From: Niastella populi
Lineage (GTDB): Bacteria; Bacteroidota; Bacteroidia; Chitinophagales; Chitinophagaceae
Reading direction: 5' to 3'
Assembly: GCF_002078015.1 (NCBI RefSeq)
Contig: NZ_LWBP01000187.1
Span: forward strand, 50,371 to 114,370
Length of the DNA stretch: 64,000 nucleotides
The notes under the pieces are model-generated. The model was not told the DNA's origin. It ran no database searches and saw only the letters and a list, made by a program, of their open reading frames with translations. A program made the translations under genes and the position numbers. This document shows positions 24,264 through 33,565 of this stretch, piece after piece. Position 1 is the first letter of the stretch; each line of letters starts with the position of its first letter.

Positions 24264-26189
24264 ATGAAACGAATATACATTCCTTTTTTGCTCCTGGCCG
24301 TGATCGTTACGGCCGGCACCATCACAGGTTGTAAAAAGGAGTTCCTCGAAAAACCCAAAGGCGGAGATGTAACCGTTGATACCATCTTTCACACACAACG
24401 GCAGGCGCAGTATGCAGTTGCGGATATGTATGGCTGGTGTATGCCCACCGGTTTTACCATGAACAATTCCGCCGATAGCCGCGAAGATGTACTTACCGAC
24501 CAGGTGCACCTGCTGCTTCCCGGCGCCGCCTGGGTTGCAGGTAATTTAAACTACCAGTATTATATAGCCGGTGGTATGGCGCCCACGTACAGTATCGACA
24601 GAGGGCCCATTACCCAACGTGGCAATACCGGCGGTACTGCATTCTCATCATGGTATAAATCGATCAGGAAAGCAAATCTCGTACTGAAGAATATCGATAA
24701 GGTAACCGATGCGCCCGATGAATGGAAAACCGATGTAAAGGGGCAGGCCCTGTTTTGCCGCGCAATGGCGCACTATAGCGCATTTCGTTTGTATGGCGGC
24801 ATCCCCATCGTATCGGATGTACTTGCAGGGGAGGGCAGGATCCTTATACCGCGCTCTTCCGTACAGGCGGTAGTAGATACGCTGGTTGAATGGTGCGATT
24901 TGGCTGCCGCTATGTTACCTGCTGTAAGGCCAACGAACGACTATGGCAAAATTACCAGTGTGGCCGCGCTGGCATTGAAAGCAAGGATCCTGTTGTATGC
25001 AGCAAGCCCCCTGTATAATACGCCTGACAATATGAAAGCGGCTGTGGCCGGCGCGCGTTTCAATGACGAAAGAGATGCCGTGTTGTGTTACCCTTCCTAT
25101 AGTAAAGACCGCTGGAAAAGAGCGGCCGATGCCGCCAAAGCGGTGATCGATGCCGCAGCTGCCGGCGGGGTGTATCTATACAATACCGGGAAACCGGCTA
25201 CAACTGTAAAAACAGATAACTATGCCGGTTTGGGCGACTACGAAGCGGTTTGCAACAACGTATTCGGAACAACCGGCGCCTATGGCAACCCTGAAATGAT
25301 CCTGGTGAACACCTATAACCAGAACGATCCTAACCGTAATGGCTGGGCCGACTGGGGCCGGTACAACTTCTCAAAAGTGCGGCAGATGGGTTGGGGGGCA
25401 AAAAATAATGTGCCTGTTGAATTCCTGCAAATGTATGAGAAAAGAGATGGCACCCAATGGACGGCAGCTGCTTCGGGAACCGATTTCAAAGCTTACTTCG
25501 AAGGGCTGAACCTCGATCCCCGGGCTTATTCATCCCTTGCATACGCCGGTCAGTGGTATAATAGCGGTAAAGCATTTTTGCCATATTATAAAGCGGCAGC
25601 AGACGGTACCTATGCAAAAGGCGCGCTGGTTGACGATACCAATGCAGGCGATGGCACAGGCAGCGCCGTTGAATGCTCAAAGTTCGTTGCGCGTGTTGAT
25701 AACAACAACGATAACCACTTTGCATGGCCCGTTTTCCGGCTGGCTGAATTTTACTTAAGCTATGCGGAAGCGTTGAATGAATTTGCCGGTCCCTCAGCCG
25801 AAGCGTTCCAGTATTTAAACCTCATCAGGCAAAGAGCGGGTATGCCCGATAAAGATGCCGCTATGGTGCCGGACCAGGCTGCGTTCAGAACCGCTATCCA
25901 GAACGAGCGCTCGGTAGAGCTGGCGTTTGAAGATCACAGGTATAACGATCTGCACCGCTGGTTAACCGCGCATCTTGTGTTGAACCAGGCTTTCCGTGGC
26001 TTTACCGTAACCGCATCAACGAACGGCGTTACGCCAAAACCAACCAACCCGTTCCTGAACTGGAGCCTTGTTTCCTATGGCTCAAGAACATTCCCGGTTA
26101 AATATTACTATGTGCCGTTCCCTTACTCCGAGATCAGTATGCGGTATTTGGGTAACGAAGGCTGGGATGGCCAAAACCCGGGATGGTAA
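24264..26189 (+). CDS. SusD/RagB-type surface lipoprotein (first copy)
   Basis: 641 residues, at the long end for the family. Lipoprotein signal TAGTITGCKKEFLEKP with the Cys at about 24. The SusD fold is seen from the TPR-like helices (TVDTIFHTQRQAQYAVADMYGW, LFCRAMAHYSAFRLYGGIPIV) and the C-terminal RagB/SusD signature (FRLAEFYLSYAEALNEFAG, YLNLIRQRAGMP, RNERSVELAFEDHRYNDLHRW type). It caps the barrel of the preceding SusC and binds the nutrient on the cell surface. Operon position: 25 bp after susC and 30 bp before the second susC. Confidence 0.95.
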   Translation: MKRIYIPFLLLAVIVTAGTITGCKKEFLEKPKGGDVTVDTIFHTQRQAQYAVADMYGWCMPTGFTMNNSADSREDVLTDQVHLLLPGAAWVAGNLNYQYYIAGGMAPTYSIDRGPITQRGNTGGTAFSSWYKSIRKANLVLKNIDKVTDAPDEWKTDVKGQALFCRAMAHYSAFRLYGGIPIVSDVLAGEGRILIPRSSVQAVVDTLVEWCDLAAAMLPAVRPTNDYGKITSVAALALKARILLYAASPLYNTPDNMKAAVAGARFNDERDAVLCYPSYSKDRWKRAADAAKAVIDAAAAGGVYLYNTGKPATTVKTDNYAGLGDYEAVCNNVFGTTGAYGNPEMILVNTYNQNDPNRNGWADWGRYNFSKVRQMGWGAKNNVPVEFLQMYEKRDGTQWTAAASGTDFKAYFEGLNLDPRAYSSLAYAGQWYNSGKAFLPYYKAAADGTYAKGALVDDTNAGDGTGSAVECSKFVARVDNNNDNHFAWPVFRLAEFYLSYAEALNEFAGPSAEAFQYLNLIRQRAGMPDKDAAMVPDQAAFRTAIQNERSVELAFEDHRYNDLHRWLTAHLVLNQAFRGFTVTASTNGVTPKPTNPFLNWSLVSYGSRTFPVKYYYVPFPYSEISMRYLGNEGWDGQNPGW

Positions 26190-26219
26190 CAATGCTTGTG
26201 AACGAATAACCTGAAAAAA

Positions 26220-29057
26220 ATGAATTGTAAAAATATAAAACTAATTGCCTGCCTGGCCCTGGTCTCCGGTTCCGCGGCAACGGCACAAACGGACCGGGAT
26301 ACGATCACAGTACCTGTGAAATCGCCGGTTACGGTCATTGACCATGGAATAAGAAATGAACAAAGCTGGCGGAATACCGGCGCGGTCTTTACCATTACCG
26401 GTGAAGAACTGGCAAGAACGAACGCCGGTAATTTATTGAACACCTTACAGGGCAGAATACCGGGCCTTACGGTAGCCACCGGTTCGGGTGAGCCCGGTTA
26501 TGACAACCCTGTTTTATACCTGCGCGGGCAAAGCAGCTGGAACGTAGCCGGTAATGCCATCGGTGTTTATCTCGATGGGTTCCAGGTCGACCTAAATGCT
26601 TTGGCGGCCCTGTCGCCATTTGAAATTGAATCGGTAACCTTATTGAAAGATGCTGCATCCCTGGCTATCTATGGTTTCGATGGCGGCGCCGGTATCTTAA
26701 GCGTTCGCACCAAAGAAGGCACCACAAACGGCAAAACTAAAATAGAGGTCAACAGCAGGTATGGTAACCTGAGGCCGATAGCCATGCCGGAAGTAATGGA
26801 TGCATACGGTTATGTTACAGCTTACAACAAAGCGTTACAGAACGATGGATTGCCCATTAAATATTATAACCCTGATTTTTACAGGGCCGGCGACGATCCT
26901 TTTCATCCCAATGTAAACTGGTATGATAAGGTGTTGACCAATAGTTCCGCCACACAGGACCACAGCCTGTCGTTCCGTGGCGGTAACAGCAAGGCCAGGT
27001 TTTTTGTGTTGGGTGGTTATACCGATTTCCGTGGCGCTTATAAAAATGCCGATGATATAGATATCGATTTTGGAACCAATGCCAGATACAGAAGGCTTAA
27101 CCTGCGGGCAAATGTAAATGTGCAGTTGAATAATAACCTGTCGGTAAAAGCAACGGTGTCGGGCATTACTGAAGACCGTTATACCCCCGCCGGTTTTACC
27201 GCTTCCTCACTTTTCTCTAACCTGTTACGAATACCGGCCGCTGCATTTCCCGTAAAACATGTGAATGGCGTATGGGGAAACAGTGCGGTATATAATTTTA
27301 ACCCCGTACAGTTATTAAGACAGAACGGTATTTACAGTTCGCATACCAGAAGCCTTGGCACCAACCTGAGCTTCAATCAAAAACTCGACGCCATTGTTAA
27401 GGGATTATCATTCCATGGCGGATTTTCGTTCACCAATTTATACATCGGTGTGTATGAAAAAAGGTTTACCGTGCCTTCGGTTGAAGTATCGAAAGATGCA
27501 TATGACAACCCGGTGCTCGATGCCGGCGGCAATGTGGTGTATAAAGTATTGGGTAATGTAAGCCAGGGCATTACCGATGGCGGTAATGACCACTGGAACA
27601 GGAATACCCTGCAGTTGGGATTTAACTACGACCGCACATTTGGTAAAAGCACCTTCACCGGTCTGTTACAGGCAAGCCGTTCAAACTATGATCATGATGG
27701 CCAGTTCTATTCAGTTGTAGAACAGGGTTTGCGCGGCGCCGTTACATATGACTATGATCAAAAGTATATAGCCGATCTGTCGTTCTCTTATGCCGGTTCG
27801 GGCGATTTTGAGGAAGGGAACCGGTTTGGTTTGTTCCCTGCTATCGGCCTGGGCTGGGTAGCCGGTAATGAAGCTTTTCTGAAGAACAACAAAGTGATCA
27901 GCTTTCTGAAAGTAAGAGGTTCATATGGAGTAACGGCCAGCACGAATGAAGACTTCCGTTTCTTATATGAACGCTGGGGTATAACCGGCAGTGGTATCAT
28001 ATTGGGAACTACCAATACCACGTATGGCGGCCGTTCCGAAGGCGCTTATCCCAATAGCAACTTTACCTGGGAAGAAAAAACAACCGCCAATATCGGTCTT
28101 GATGTAACACTGTTAAAAAAGTTAACCGCTGCCATCGATGTATTCAGGGAAAAACGCACCGGAATCCTGGAGGCGCCCGTAGGTGTACCTGCCTATACAG
28201 GGTTCGACCTCAGAAGCACCAATACCGGCGAAGCGATAAACAGGGGAATGGAAGCGGCGCTGCAGTACCGCGATAAAACAACCTCAAATCTTGAATATTA
28301 TGCCGGCGCATTTTTCTCCTATGCTCGCAATGAAATAACAAAAAGGGCCGAGGATGTACAGCCTTATGATTACCTGTACCAGAAAGGTTACCGGATAAAC
28401 CAGTTCAGGGCATTGCAGGGCGCAGGCTTTTACCAGGCGGCGGATTTCGATGCCGGCGGCAACCTGCTGCCCGGTGTTGTAAAATCAACCTACGGGCAGG
28501 TTCGTGCCGGCGATCTGAAATATGTTGATGTGAACAAAGACGGTATCATCAACGATTATGATAAAATGCCCCTGCAGTTCGCAAAGCTGCCTGAGATCAC
28601 CCTGGGCTTTAATGTGGGCCTGAAGTATAAAGGTTTCGATTTTGATGCATTCGTTCAGGCGGTAACCAACCGCACCGTTAGTTTGCTCGATGATGCGTTT
28701 GATTATACGCATCCTTTGGCCAACAATAATAACATCACGGTTTTTTCCAACAATCCCTGGACGCCGGAAACCGCCGGTTCGGCAACTTCCCCAAGATTGT
28801 CGACACTGGTGAACGACAATAATAACCAGCAGGCCGATTTCTGGCTGCGTAAAGGCGGCTTCATCAAATTACGGAGTGTTGAAATGGGTTATACGCTTCC
28901 GGCAAAAGGATTCCTGAGAAAGCTCGATGTGATCAGGGTGTATCTGAGCGGTAACAATCTTATCAGCACAAAGATCGAAGGGCTTGAGCCGGAAAGGCTG
29001 TCGATGGGTTATCCGTTGATGCGGACAGTTACAGCCGGTGTTAAAGTAAAAATTTAG
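26220..29057 (+). CDS. SusC-type TonB-dependent transporter (second copy, no N-terminal CarboxypepD domain)
   Basis: 945 residues. Signal peptide to TAQ (about residue 22), then almost directly the plug (RNTGAVFTITGEELARTNAG, LLNTLQGRIPGL, LYLRGQSSWN, VYLDGFQVDL, LLKDAASLAIYGFDGGAGILSVRT). The barrel ends in VTAGVKVKI. Compared with the first copy it lacks the about 85-residue regulatory-like domain and the canonical TonB-box strand is not obvious, although DTITVPVKSPVTVI may serve. It pairs with the next SusD. Two different SusCD pairs in one operon suggest two cargo sizes or two forms of one substrate. Confidence 0.94.
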   Translation: MNCKNIKLIACLALVSGSAATAQTDRDTITVPVKSPVTVIDHGIRNEQSWRNTGAVFTITGEELARTNAGNLLNTLQGRIPGLTVATGSGEPGYDNPVLYLRGQSSWNVAGNAIGVYLDGFQVDLNALAALSPFEIESVTLLKDAASLAIYGFDGGAGILSVRTKEGTTNGKTKIEVNSRYGNLRPIAMPEVMDAYGYVTAYNKALQNDGLPIKYYNPDFYRAGDDPFHPNVNWYDKVLTNSSATQDHSLSFRGGNSKARFFVLGGYTDFRGAYKNADDIDIDFGTNARYRRLNLRANVNVQLNNNLSVKATVSGITEDRYTPAGFTASSLFSNLLRIPAAAFPVKHVNGVWGNSAVYNFNPVQLLRQNGIYSSHTRSLGTNLSFNQKLDAIVKGLSFHGGFSFTNLYIGVYEKRFTVPSVEVSKDAYDNPVLDAGGNVVYKVLGNVSQGITDGGNDHWNRNTLQLGFNYDRTFGKSTFTGLLQASRSNYDHDGQFYSVVEQGLRGAVTYDYDQKYIADLSFSYAGSGDFEEGNRFGLFPAIGLGWVAGNEAFLKNNKVISFLKVRGSYGVTASTNEDFRFLYERWGITGSGIILGTTNTTYGGRSEGAYPNSNFTWEEKTTANIGLDVTLLKKLTAAIDVFREKRTGILEAPVGVPAYTGFDLRSTNTGEAINRGMEAALQYRDKTTSNLEYYAGAFFSYARNEITKRAEDVQPYDYLYQKGYRINQFRALQGAGFYQAADFDAGGNLLPGVVKSTYGQVRAGDLKYVDVNKDGIINDYDKMPLQFAKLPEITLGFNVGLKYKGFDFDAFVQAVTNRTVSLLDDAFDYTHPLANNNNITVFSNNPWTPETAGSATSPRLSTLVNDNNNQQADFWLRKGGFIKLRSVEMGYTLPAKGFLRKLDVIRVYLSGNNLISTKIEGLEPERLSMGYPLMRTVTAGVKVKI

Positions 29058-29081
29058 AACGATCATTTGAAACGTTACAGG

Positions 29082-30764
29082 ATGAAAAAAAATATTTATA
29101 TCATCATAGCAATCGTTTTTTCGGCATTCAGTCTCGCTTCATGTAAGAAAGACTTCCTGGATGTGAAAAATATCCCGGCCGATATGCCGGTTGACCTCAT
29201 CTATAAAAGATACGATTACATCCAGGGTATCGTGTGGAATGCATATAGCTATCTGCCCGATGGCTTCGGTTGGATGGATATGGAAGCGGCCACCGACGAT
29301 GCCTACCATACCAATGTAAATAACCGCTCGCATACATTCAATTATGGCGTATGGAACCAGTTCAATAACCCCGATGGCGTATGGGGCAATTACTTCAATG
29401 GCATTTACCAGGCCAACCTGTTCCTGAAGCGCAGGCATGAAGTAGATCTGTCATCGATCTCCAATAGTATCGTCAATAACGATTCTACGGCTTATAAACG
29501 CGCGGTAAATAACCTTCAGTTCATGGTGGGGGAATGTTATTTCCTGAAAGCATTCTTTTACTTCGAACTGGTAAAGCGATATGGCGCTGTTCCAATAATA
29601 GATCAGTCATTGGATTATAATGAAACAGGTACCTGGCAGGGCCTCGCCAGGGATCCGGTAAACGACTGCTTTAAATACATCGTTTCACTATGCGATCAGG
29701 CGGCGGTTATTATACCCGATAGTGTACGCACCAGTGCGGCAACAAGCTGGTACGAATCGGGCCGGGCCACCAATGGCGCCATCAAAGCGCTTAAGTCACG
29801 AGCCATCTTGTATGCTGCCAGTCCATTGTTTAAAGATGCCGGATCAACCTATACCTGGGCCGATGCGGCCGCCGCCGCCCAAGAGGTAATAGCGATGAAC
29901 ATCTTTAACCTCGATGCATCCTATACCAATGTGTTCGGCGCAACCAATGCCACCTCGGTGGAGGCTATTTTTTTCAAACGCTATGGCGCCCAGAATGGTT
30001 TAGAAAGAAACAATTTTCCCTTGGTGTTTGAAGGCAGCAACGGCAACAGCGTTACCCCAAGCCAGAACTTTGTGGATGAGTTTGAAGTGAAGAGCGGCGC
30101 CACGGCTGCACCATTCGACTGGAACAATACAACACATGCCGCCAATCCGTACGTAAACAGAGACCCCCGTTTGGCCGCAACAGTGATCGCCAATGGCGCC
30201 ACGTTTAAATCAACCACCATTCAAACTTATTATGGCGGTAACAGCGGTCAGCCAAAACTGAACGCTACCAAAACCGGCTACTATTTGGCGAAATACGTTA
30301 ACCCAACCGTTGACCTGCTCAATAACACCACTACCACGCACCAGTGGTTGTATATGCGGTATGCCGAAGTGTTACTGAACTATGCAGAAGCAATGTATAA
30401 CGCCTATGGCGCTGCCGGCGATCCGCTGGGTTATGGTATGACGGCTTTACAGGCGATCAACAGGGTGCGAACCCGCAGCGCCATGCCTGCGCTTACCGAT
30501 ATAACGCCTGATGCCATAGTGCATGAGCGCAGGGTGGAACTGGGTTTTGAAGGACATCGCTGGTGGGATGTACGCCGGTGGAAAAGAGGCAGTGTTTTCG
30601 CCAACCCGGTTAGAAGCATTTCCATCACGCTGAACGGGTCGAATTTTGTATATACGCCGTCAAAACTGGAGGACAGGGTATTCGATCAGTCGAAAATGAA
30701 CTGGTATCCCATTCCGCAAAGTGAGATCACCAAAACCGGCTGGGACCAGAATGCAGGCTGGTGA
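29082..30764 (+). CDS. SusD/RagB-type surface lipoprotein (second copy)
   Basis: 560 residues from the ATG at 29082; a TTG five codons earlier is less likely. Lipoprotein signal FSAFSLASCKKDFLDV with the Cys at about 21. SusD hallmarks are GECYFLKAFFYFELVKRYGAVPIID, LKSRAILYAASPLF, and the C-terminal YMRYAEVLLNYAEAMYNAYG, AINRVRTRSAMPAL and VHERRVELGFEGHRWWDVRRW. It ends in the usual NWYPIPQSEITKTGWDQNAG. It starts 24 bp after the second susC and is clearly its partner. The stop is followed directly by AAGGCTGAAGGC repeat words. Confidence 0.95.
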   Translation: MKKNIYIIIAIVFSAFSLASCKKDFLDVKNIPADMPVDLIYKRYDYIQGIVWNAYSYLPDGFGWMDMEAATDDAYHTNVNNRSHTFNYGVWNQFNNPDGVWGNYFNGIYQANLFLKRRHEVDLSSISNSIVNNDSTAYKRAVNNLQFMVGECYFLKAFFYFELVKRYGAVPIIDQSLDYNETGTWQGLARDPVNDCFKYIVSLCDQAAVIIPDSVRTSAATSWYESGRATNGAIKALKSRAILYAASPLFKDAGSTYTWADAAAAAQEVIAMNIFNLDASYTNVFGATNATSVEAIFFKRYGAQNGLERNNFPLVFEGSNGNSVTPSQNFVDEFEVKSGATAAPFDWNNTTHAANPYVNRDPRLAATVIANGATFKSTTIQTYYGGNSGQPKLNATKTGYYLAKYVNPTVDLLNNTTTTHQWLYMRYAEVLLNYAEAMYNAYGAAGDPLGYGMTALQAINRVRTRSAMPALTDITPDAIVHERRVELGFEGHRWWDVRRWKRGSVFANPVRSISITLNGSNFVYTPSKLEDRVFDQSKMNWYPIPQSEITKTGWDQNAGW

Positions 30765-30849
30765 GAAGGCTGAAGGCTTAACGCGAATACAGGTCGCGGC
30801 CTTCGGCCTTGTGCCTTGTGCCTTCCGTCGTTTTAATACTCTTAAAATC

Positions 30850-31728
30850 ATGATCATGAAGTCATCAATGAATTTCAAAATATACAAACTCGTGGTTCCT
30901 TTGGCCCTCGGCGTATTTGTCGTTTTCGGTTGTAAAAAGGAATCGAATAACAGTTATGAAGATTATGCACCGGTTGATAGCCTCGCTGCCACATTTACGG
31001 TAACGGCGGTACCCGGCAACGATACCAAATTTGTTATCACCAACACCACAAAGGGCGACTGTGTTGGTACAAGATGGGATGTAGGCAAGGGGAGTGGCGC
31101 CGCCATGGGTAAAACATCGGATACCGTTTTTTATCCCCTCGCCGGCACATACACCATAAAAATGCAGGCCCTCGATAAACGCGGCAAATTGTATAGTGCA
31201 ACACCTGCCAGTGTAACCACAACCAAAAATGATCCGGCATACGATAATTTGATCAGGGGTGGAAAAATGGATGCAGGCGACGATCAGTTCTGGGGCAGGT
31301 ACGATGCGCAGACCAACAAGATCGTGTGGACCCTGGCCAACAATGCCTATACGGCAACCACGGCTGCCAAACCGGTAACGGCATCGGTTAATGGCGGCAT
31401 TTACCAGCCGGTGCAGGTGGTGGCCAATAAAACCTACCGGTTCACCATGAACGTATCTTATGGCGCGCCGCAGGATGCCTGGCTGGAGTTATATTTTGGA
31501 CAGGCAGTGCCTGCAGACGGAAAAGATTATACCGATAATAAAAAGCTCGGACTGATCAACTGGGGTACCTGGACGGCCTTCAACGGAACCAGAACGGTGG
31601 ATGTGGTGTTTGGTGCAGGCGGTACCATTTATACGGTGATCAAAATGGGCTGTAATGCGCCAAACGGCCATTTTAGTACACCAGGCATCAGTATCACGAA
31701 TGTCGATTTCCGAAGAATACAGGAGTGA
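30850..31728 (+). CDS. Surface lipoprotein with PKD-like domain, SusE/F position
   Basis: About 292 residues from the ATG at 30850; another ATG follows two codons later. The frame upstream of it is repeat DNA. Lipoprotein signal VVPLALGVFVVFGCKKES. The N-terminal third looks like a PKD/immunoglobulin-type domain (ATFTVTAVPGNDTKFVITNTTKGDCVGTRWDVG, then YPLAGTYTIKMQALDKRGK). The rest is a beta-sandwich of carbohydrate-binding-module type (LIRGGKMDAGDDQFWGRYD, VNGGIYQPVQVVANKTYRFTMNVSYG). As the last gene after two SusCD pairs it is probably a surface ligand-binding protein analogous to SusE or SusF. There is no enzyme in this operon. Confidence 0.78.
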   Translation: MIMKSSMNFKIYKLVVPLALGVFVVFGCKKESNNSYEDYAPVDSLAATFTVTAVPGNDTKFVITNTTKGDCVGTRWDVGKGSGAAMGKTSDTVFYPLAGTYTIKMQALDKRGKLYSATPASVTTTKNDPAYDNLIRGGKMDAGDDQFWGRYDAQTNKIVWTLANNAYTATTAAKPVTASVNGGIYQPVQVVANKTYRFTMNVSYGAPQDAWLELYFGQAVPADGKDYTDNKKLGLINWGTWTAFNGTRTVDVVFGAGGTIYTVIKMGCNAPNGHFSTPGISITNVDFRRIQE

Positions 31729-31734
31729 GTAGTA

Positions 31735-31780
31735 GTTGAAGAGTTGACGGGTTAACTTGTTAACCAGTAAACTCTTCAAC
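31735..31780. repeat. Nested palindrome after the Sus operon
   Basis: GTTGAAGAGTT (31735-31745) pairs with AACTCTTCAAC (31770-31780). Inside it GGTTAAC pairs with GTTAACC. It starts a few bases after the last stop and resembles the GTTGATAGA hairpin at 10039. Confidence 0.7.
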
Positions 31781-31825
31781 TTATATTCTTTTCGCAGAGA
31801 ATACGCAAGCAGTAGTTAAAACAGC

Positions 31826-31856
31826 GCCGCCCGGTTCCCCGGAGCGGCTTTTTTTA
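31826..31856 (+). terminator. Terminator of the Sus operon
   Basis: A GC stem (GCCGCCCGG with CCGGAGCGGC) followed by seven T, about 100 bp after the last lipoprotein gene. Confidence 0.8.
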
Positions 31857-31974
31857 TTGCTGAGGGTTATCAAAGCATTGTTAAAATGTTATTTCTGAAA
31901 CCGTTAACCTAAACCGGCCTGATTATTCCAGGTCAGATAATAGCCATTCGTTTATTACTGTTAAAATCATTAAC

Positions 31975-32451
31975 ATGAGAGTTATTACTACATTCCTGTT
32001 AGCAATTGTTATAATTTTTTCGGCATGTACAACCACAAGGGAGGTCAGCGAACCTGAGTTCAGGGATATCGGTGCTGTTCGGCTTATTGATGTAGGGTTG
32101 TTAAAAACAACCGCCGGGGCAGACATGATCTATTATAACCCCAACAATTTTGGTATTCAGCTGACTGCCGCCCGGGGTGAGGTGTATGTCGACAACGTAT
32201 ATTTTGGAAGTTTTCAATTGAATGAAAGTGTACAGGTAAGAAAAAGGGCTGAGTTCGTACTGCCTGTGACTATTAAAATGGACAATATCAACGCAATTAA
32301 AAACCAGAGCGAACTTTATAAAAAGAAAGAAGCGCTGGTGCGTATCGAAGGCCGGGCATTTGTAAAAAGATCCGGTTTTTCAAAAGAAGTTCCTATCCGG
32401 TACGAACAAATGCAGAACCTCGACCGCCTGCGCGCCATCGTTTCTAAATAA
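31975..32451 (+). CDS. LEA type 2 family lipoprotein
   Basis: 158 residues. Lipoprotein signal LLAIVIIFSACTTTREV with the Cys at about 18. The remainder has the beta-sandwich pattern of LEA14/WHy domains: FRDIGAVRLIDVGLLKTT, then the typical YYNPNNFGIQLTAARGEVYVDNVYFG and VQVRKRAEFVLPVTIKMD. In bacteria such single-domain lipoproteins are uncharacterised; LEA2 domains are linked to desiccation and stress tolerance in plants. It is monocistronic with a clear terminator and sits in the periplasmic leaflet or outer membrane. Confidence 0.85.
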   Translation: MRVITTFLLAIVIIFSACTTTREVSEPEFRDIGAVRLIDVGLLKTTAGADMIYYNPNNFGIQLTAARGEVYVDNVYFGSFQLNESVQVRKRAEFVLPVTIKMDNINAIKNQSELYKKKEALVRIEGRAFVKRSGFSKEVPIRYEQMQNLDRLRAIVSK

Positions 32452-32469
32452 TATATCTTCTTTGCAGGT

Positions 32470-32499
32470 AAGCCGCTATTTAACAGTAGCGGCTTTTTT
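32470..32499 (+). terminator. Terminator after the LEA2 gene
   Basis: A 9-bp perfect stem AAGCCGCTA/TAGCGGCTT with an 8-base loop, followed by TTTTTT. Confidence 0.88.
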
Positions 32500-32620
32500 G
32501 CATCCAGGTTCTAAGGAATATAACCGGCGACCTTGAGGCTGACCCGTTATAAAAATAAATTCTCCAACATGTCCCCGTTTTTGATACCCGGTCGTCATAC
32601 TGCAAACAACGATCAAAAAC

Positions 32621-33214
32621 ATGAAAAGGGCATTACACATTATTTCCAGCGGCCGGGGTGAGCGATCTTACAGCCGGGCGCTTGGTACGGCGATCATTCA
32701 AAAACTTATCGGCAAAAATGAGATCGGTACGGTGGTGGAACGCGACCTGAGCAAATCGCCTCCGCCTTTATTAGATGAAGCGCTGGTGGGGGAGTTCTAT
32801 AAACTTCCGGAAACGATCGACGCAAAGGGAAAACAATTGCTCACCTATGCCGACACCATCTTCAACGAAATGAAGGAGGCCGATATCATCGTTATCGGTA
32901 CGCCCATGTACAATTTTGGCATCTCCGGCCTGTTAAAAGCCTGGATCGACCAGTTGGTGCGCGTGGGGATCACCTACACCTACAATGCAGATGGCACCAG
33001 AACGGGGTGTTTATTGAATAAAAAAGTATATTTAGCCGTAGCATCAGGCGGAAGATTATCTTATTGGCCTGAAGCATACGAGTTTGTAGAATCTTATATA
33101 AAAGCGGTATTCAGCGCCTATACAGGCATTACCGACGTTTGCACCTACCGCGTGGAGGGTACCGCTGAACAGCATGTTACCGTGAATTACGAAGAAATAA
33201 TCCAAAGCATTTAA
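32621..33214 (+). CDS. azoR: FMN-dependent NADH-azoreductase / quinone reductase
   Basis: 197 residues, the family length. A flavodoxin-like fold with the N-terminal phosphate loop ISSGRGERSYSRALG (about 8-22), the FMN-site segment IGTPMYNFGISGLLKAWIDQLVRVG (about 90-115) and ASGGRLSYW (about 144) is diagnostic of AzoR. It reduces quinones, nitroaromatics and azo dyes by two-electron transfer from NADH, usually as a detoxification step. It is the first gene of a three-gene operon with a DGPF protein (9-bp gap) and an ECF sigma factor, so it may be a target of, or reporter for, that sigma system. Confidence 0.92.
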   Translation: MKRALHIISSGRGERSYSRALGTAIIQKLIGKNEIGTVVERDLSKSPPPLLDEALVGEFYKLPETIDAKGKQLLTYADTIFNEMKEADIIVIGTPMYNFGISGLLKAWIDQLVRVGITYTYNADGTRTGCLLNKKVYLAVASGGRLSYWPEAYEFVESYIKAVFSAYTGITDVCTYRVEGTAEQHVTVNYEEIIQSI

Positions 33215-33223
33215 CTACAGCGT

Positions 33224-33565
33224 ATGAAAGAGTTTATGTTTATTTTCAGGTTGAAAGACATCGGAGACTTTAAACCCACGGCGGAACAGATCCAGGAACG
33301 CCTCAACTGGCTGGCCGGTATTGCCGCGCAGAATAAGCTGGTTGACCAGGGCAATACACTGTCGCCGTTTCCGGGAAGCGCTAAAACCGTACGGCCCGGC
33401 GATGTGGTCACTGACGGGCCATATACTGAAATAAAAGAGTTTCTGGTGGGTTATATTATCGTTCGAACGGAAACCATCGATGAAGCGGTGGAAATGGCTA
33501 AAGAAAACCCCATCTTCAAACTTGGCGGAAACATCGAGGTGCGTGAAGTCATAAAACGTAAGTGA
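33224..33565 (+). CDS. YCII-related DGPF-domain protein
   Basis: 113 residues. A dimeric alpha-beta barrel of the YCII-like family with the signature DGPYTEIKEFLVGYIIV (about 65-81) and the C-terminal GGNIEVREV. Proteins of this kind are habitually encoded beside ECF42-type sigma factors; their catalytic role, if any, is unknown. The TGA stop overlaps the GTG start of the sigma gene (GTGA), indicating translational coupling. Cytoplasmic. Confidence 0.9.
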   Translation: MKEFMFIFRLKDIGDFKPTAEQIQERLNWLAGIAAQNKLVDQGNTLSPFPGSAKTVRPGDVVTDGPYTEIKEFLVGYIIVRTETIDEAVEMAKENPIFKLGGNIEVREVIKRK

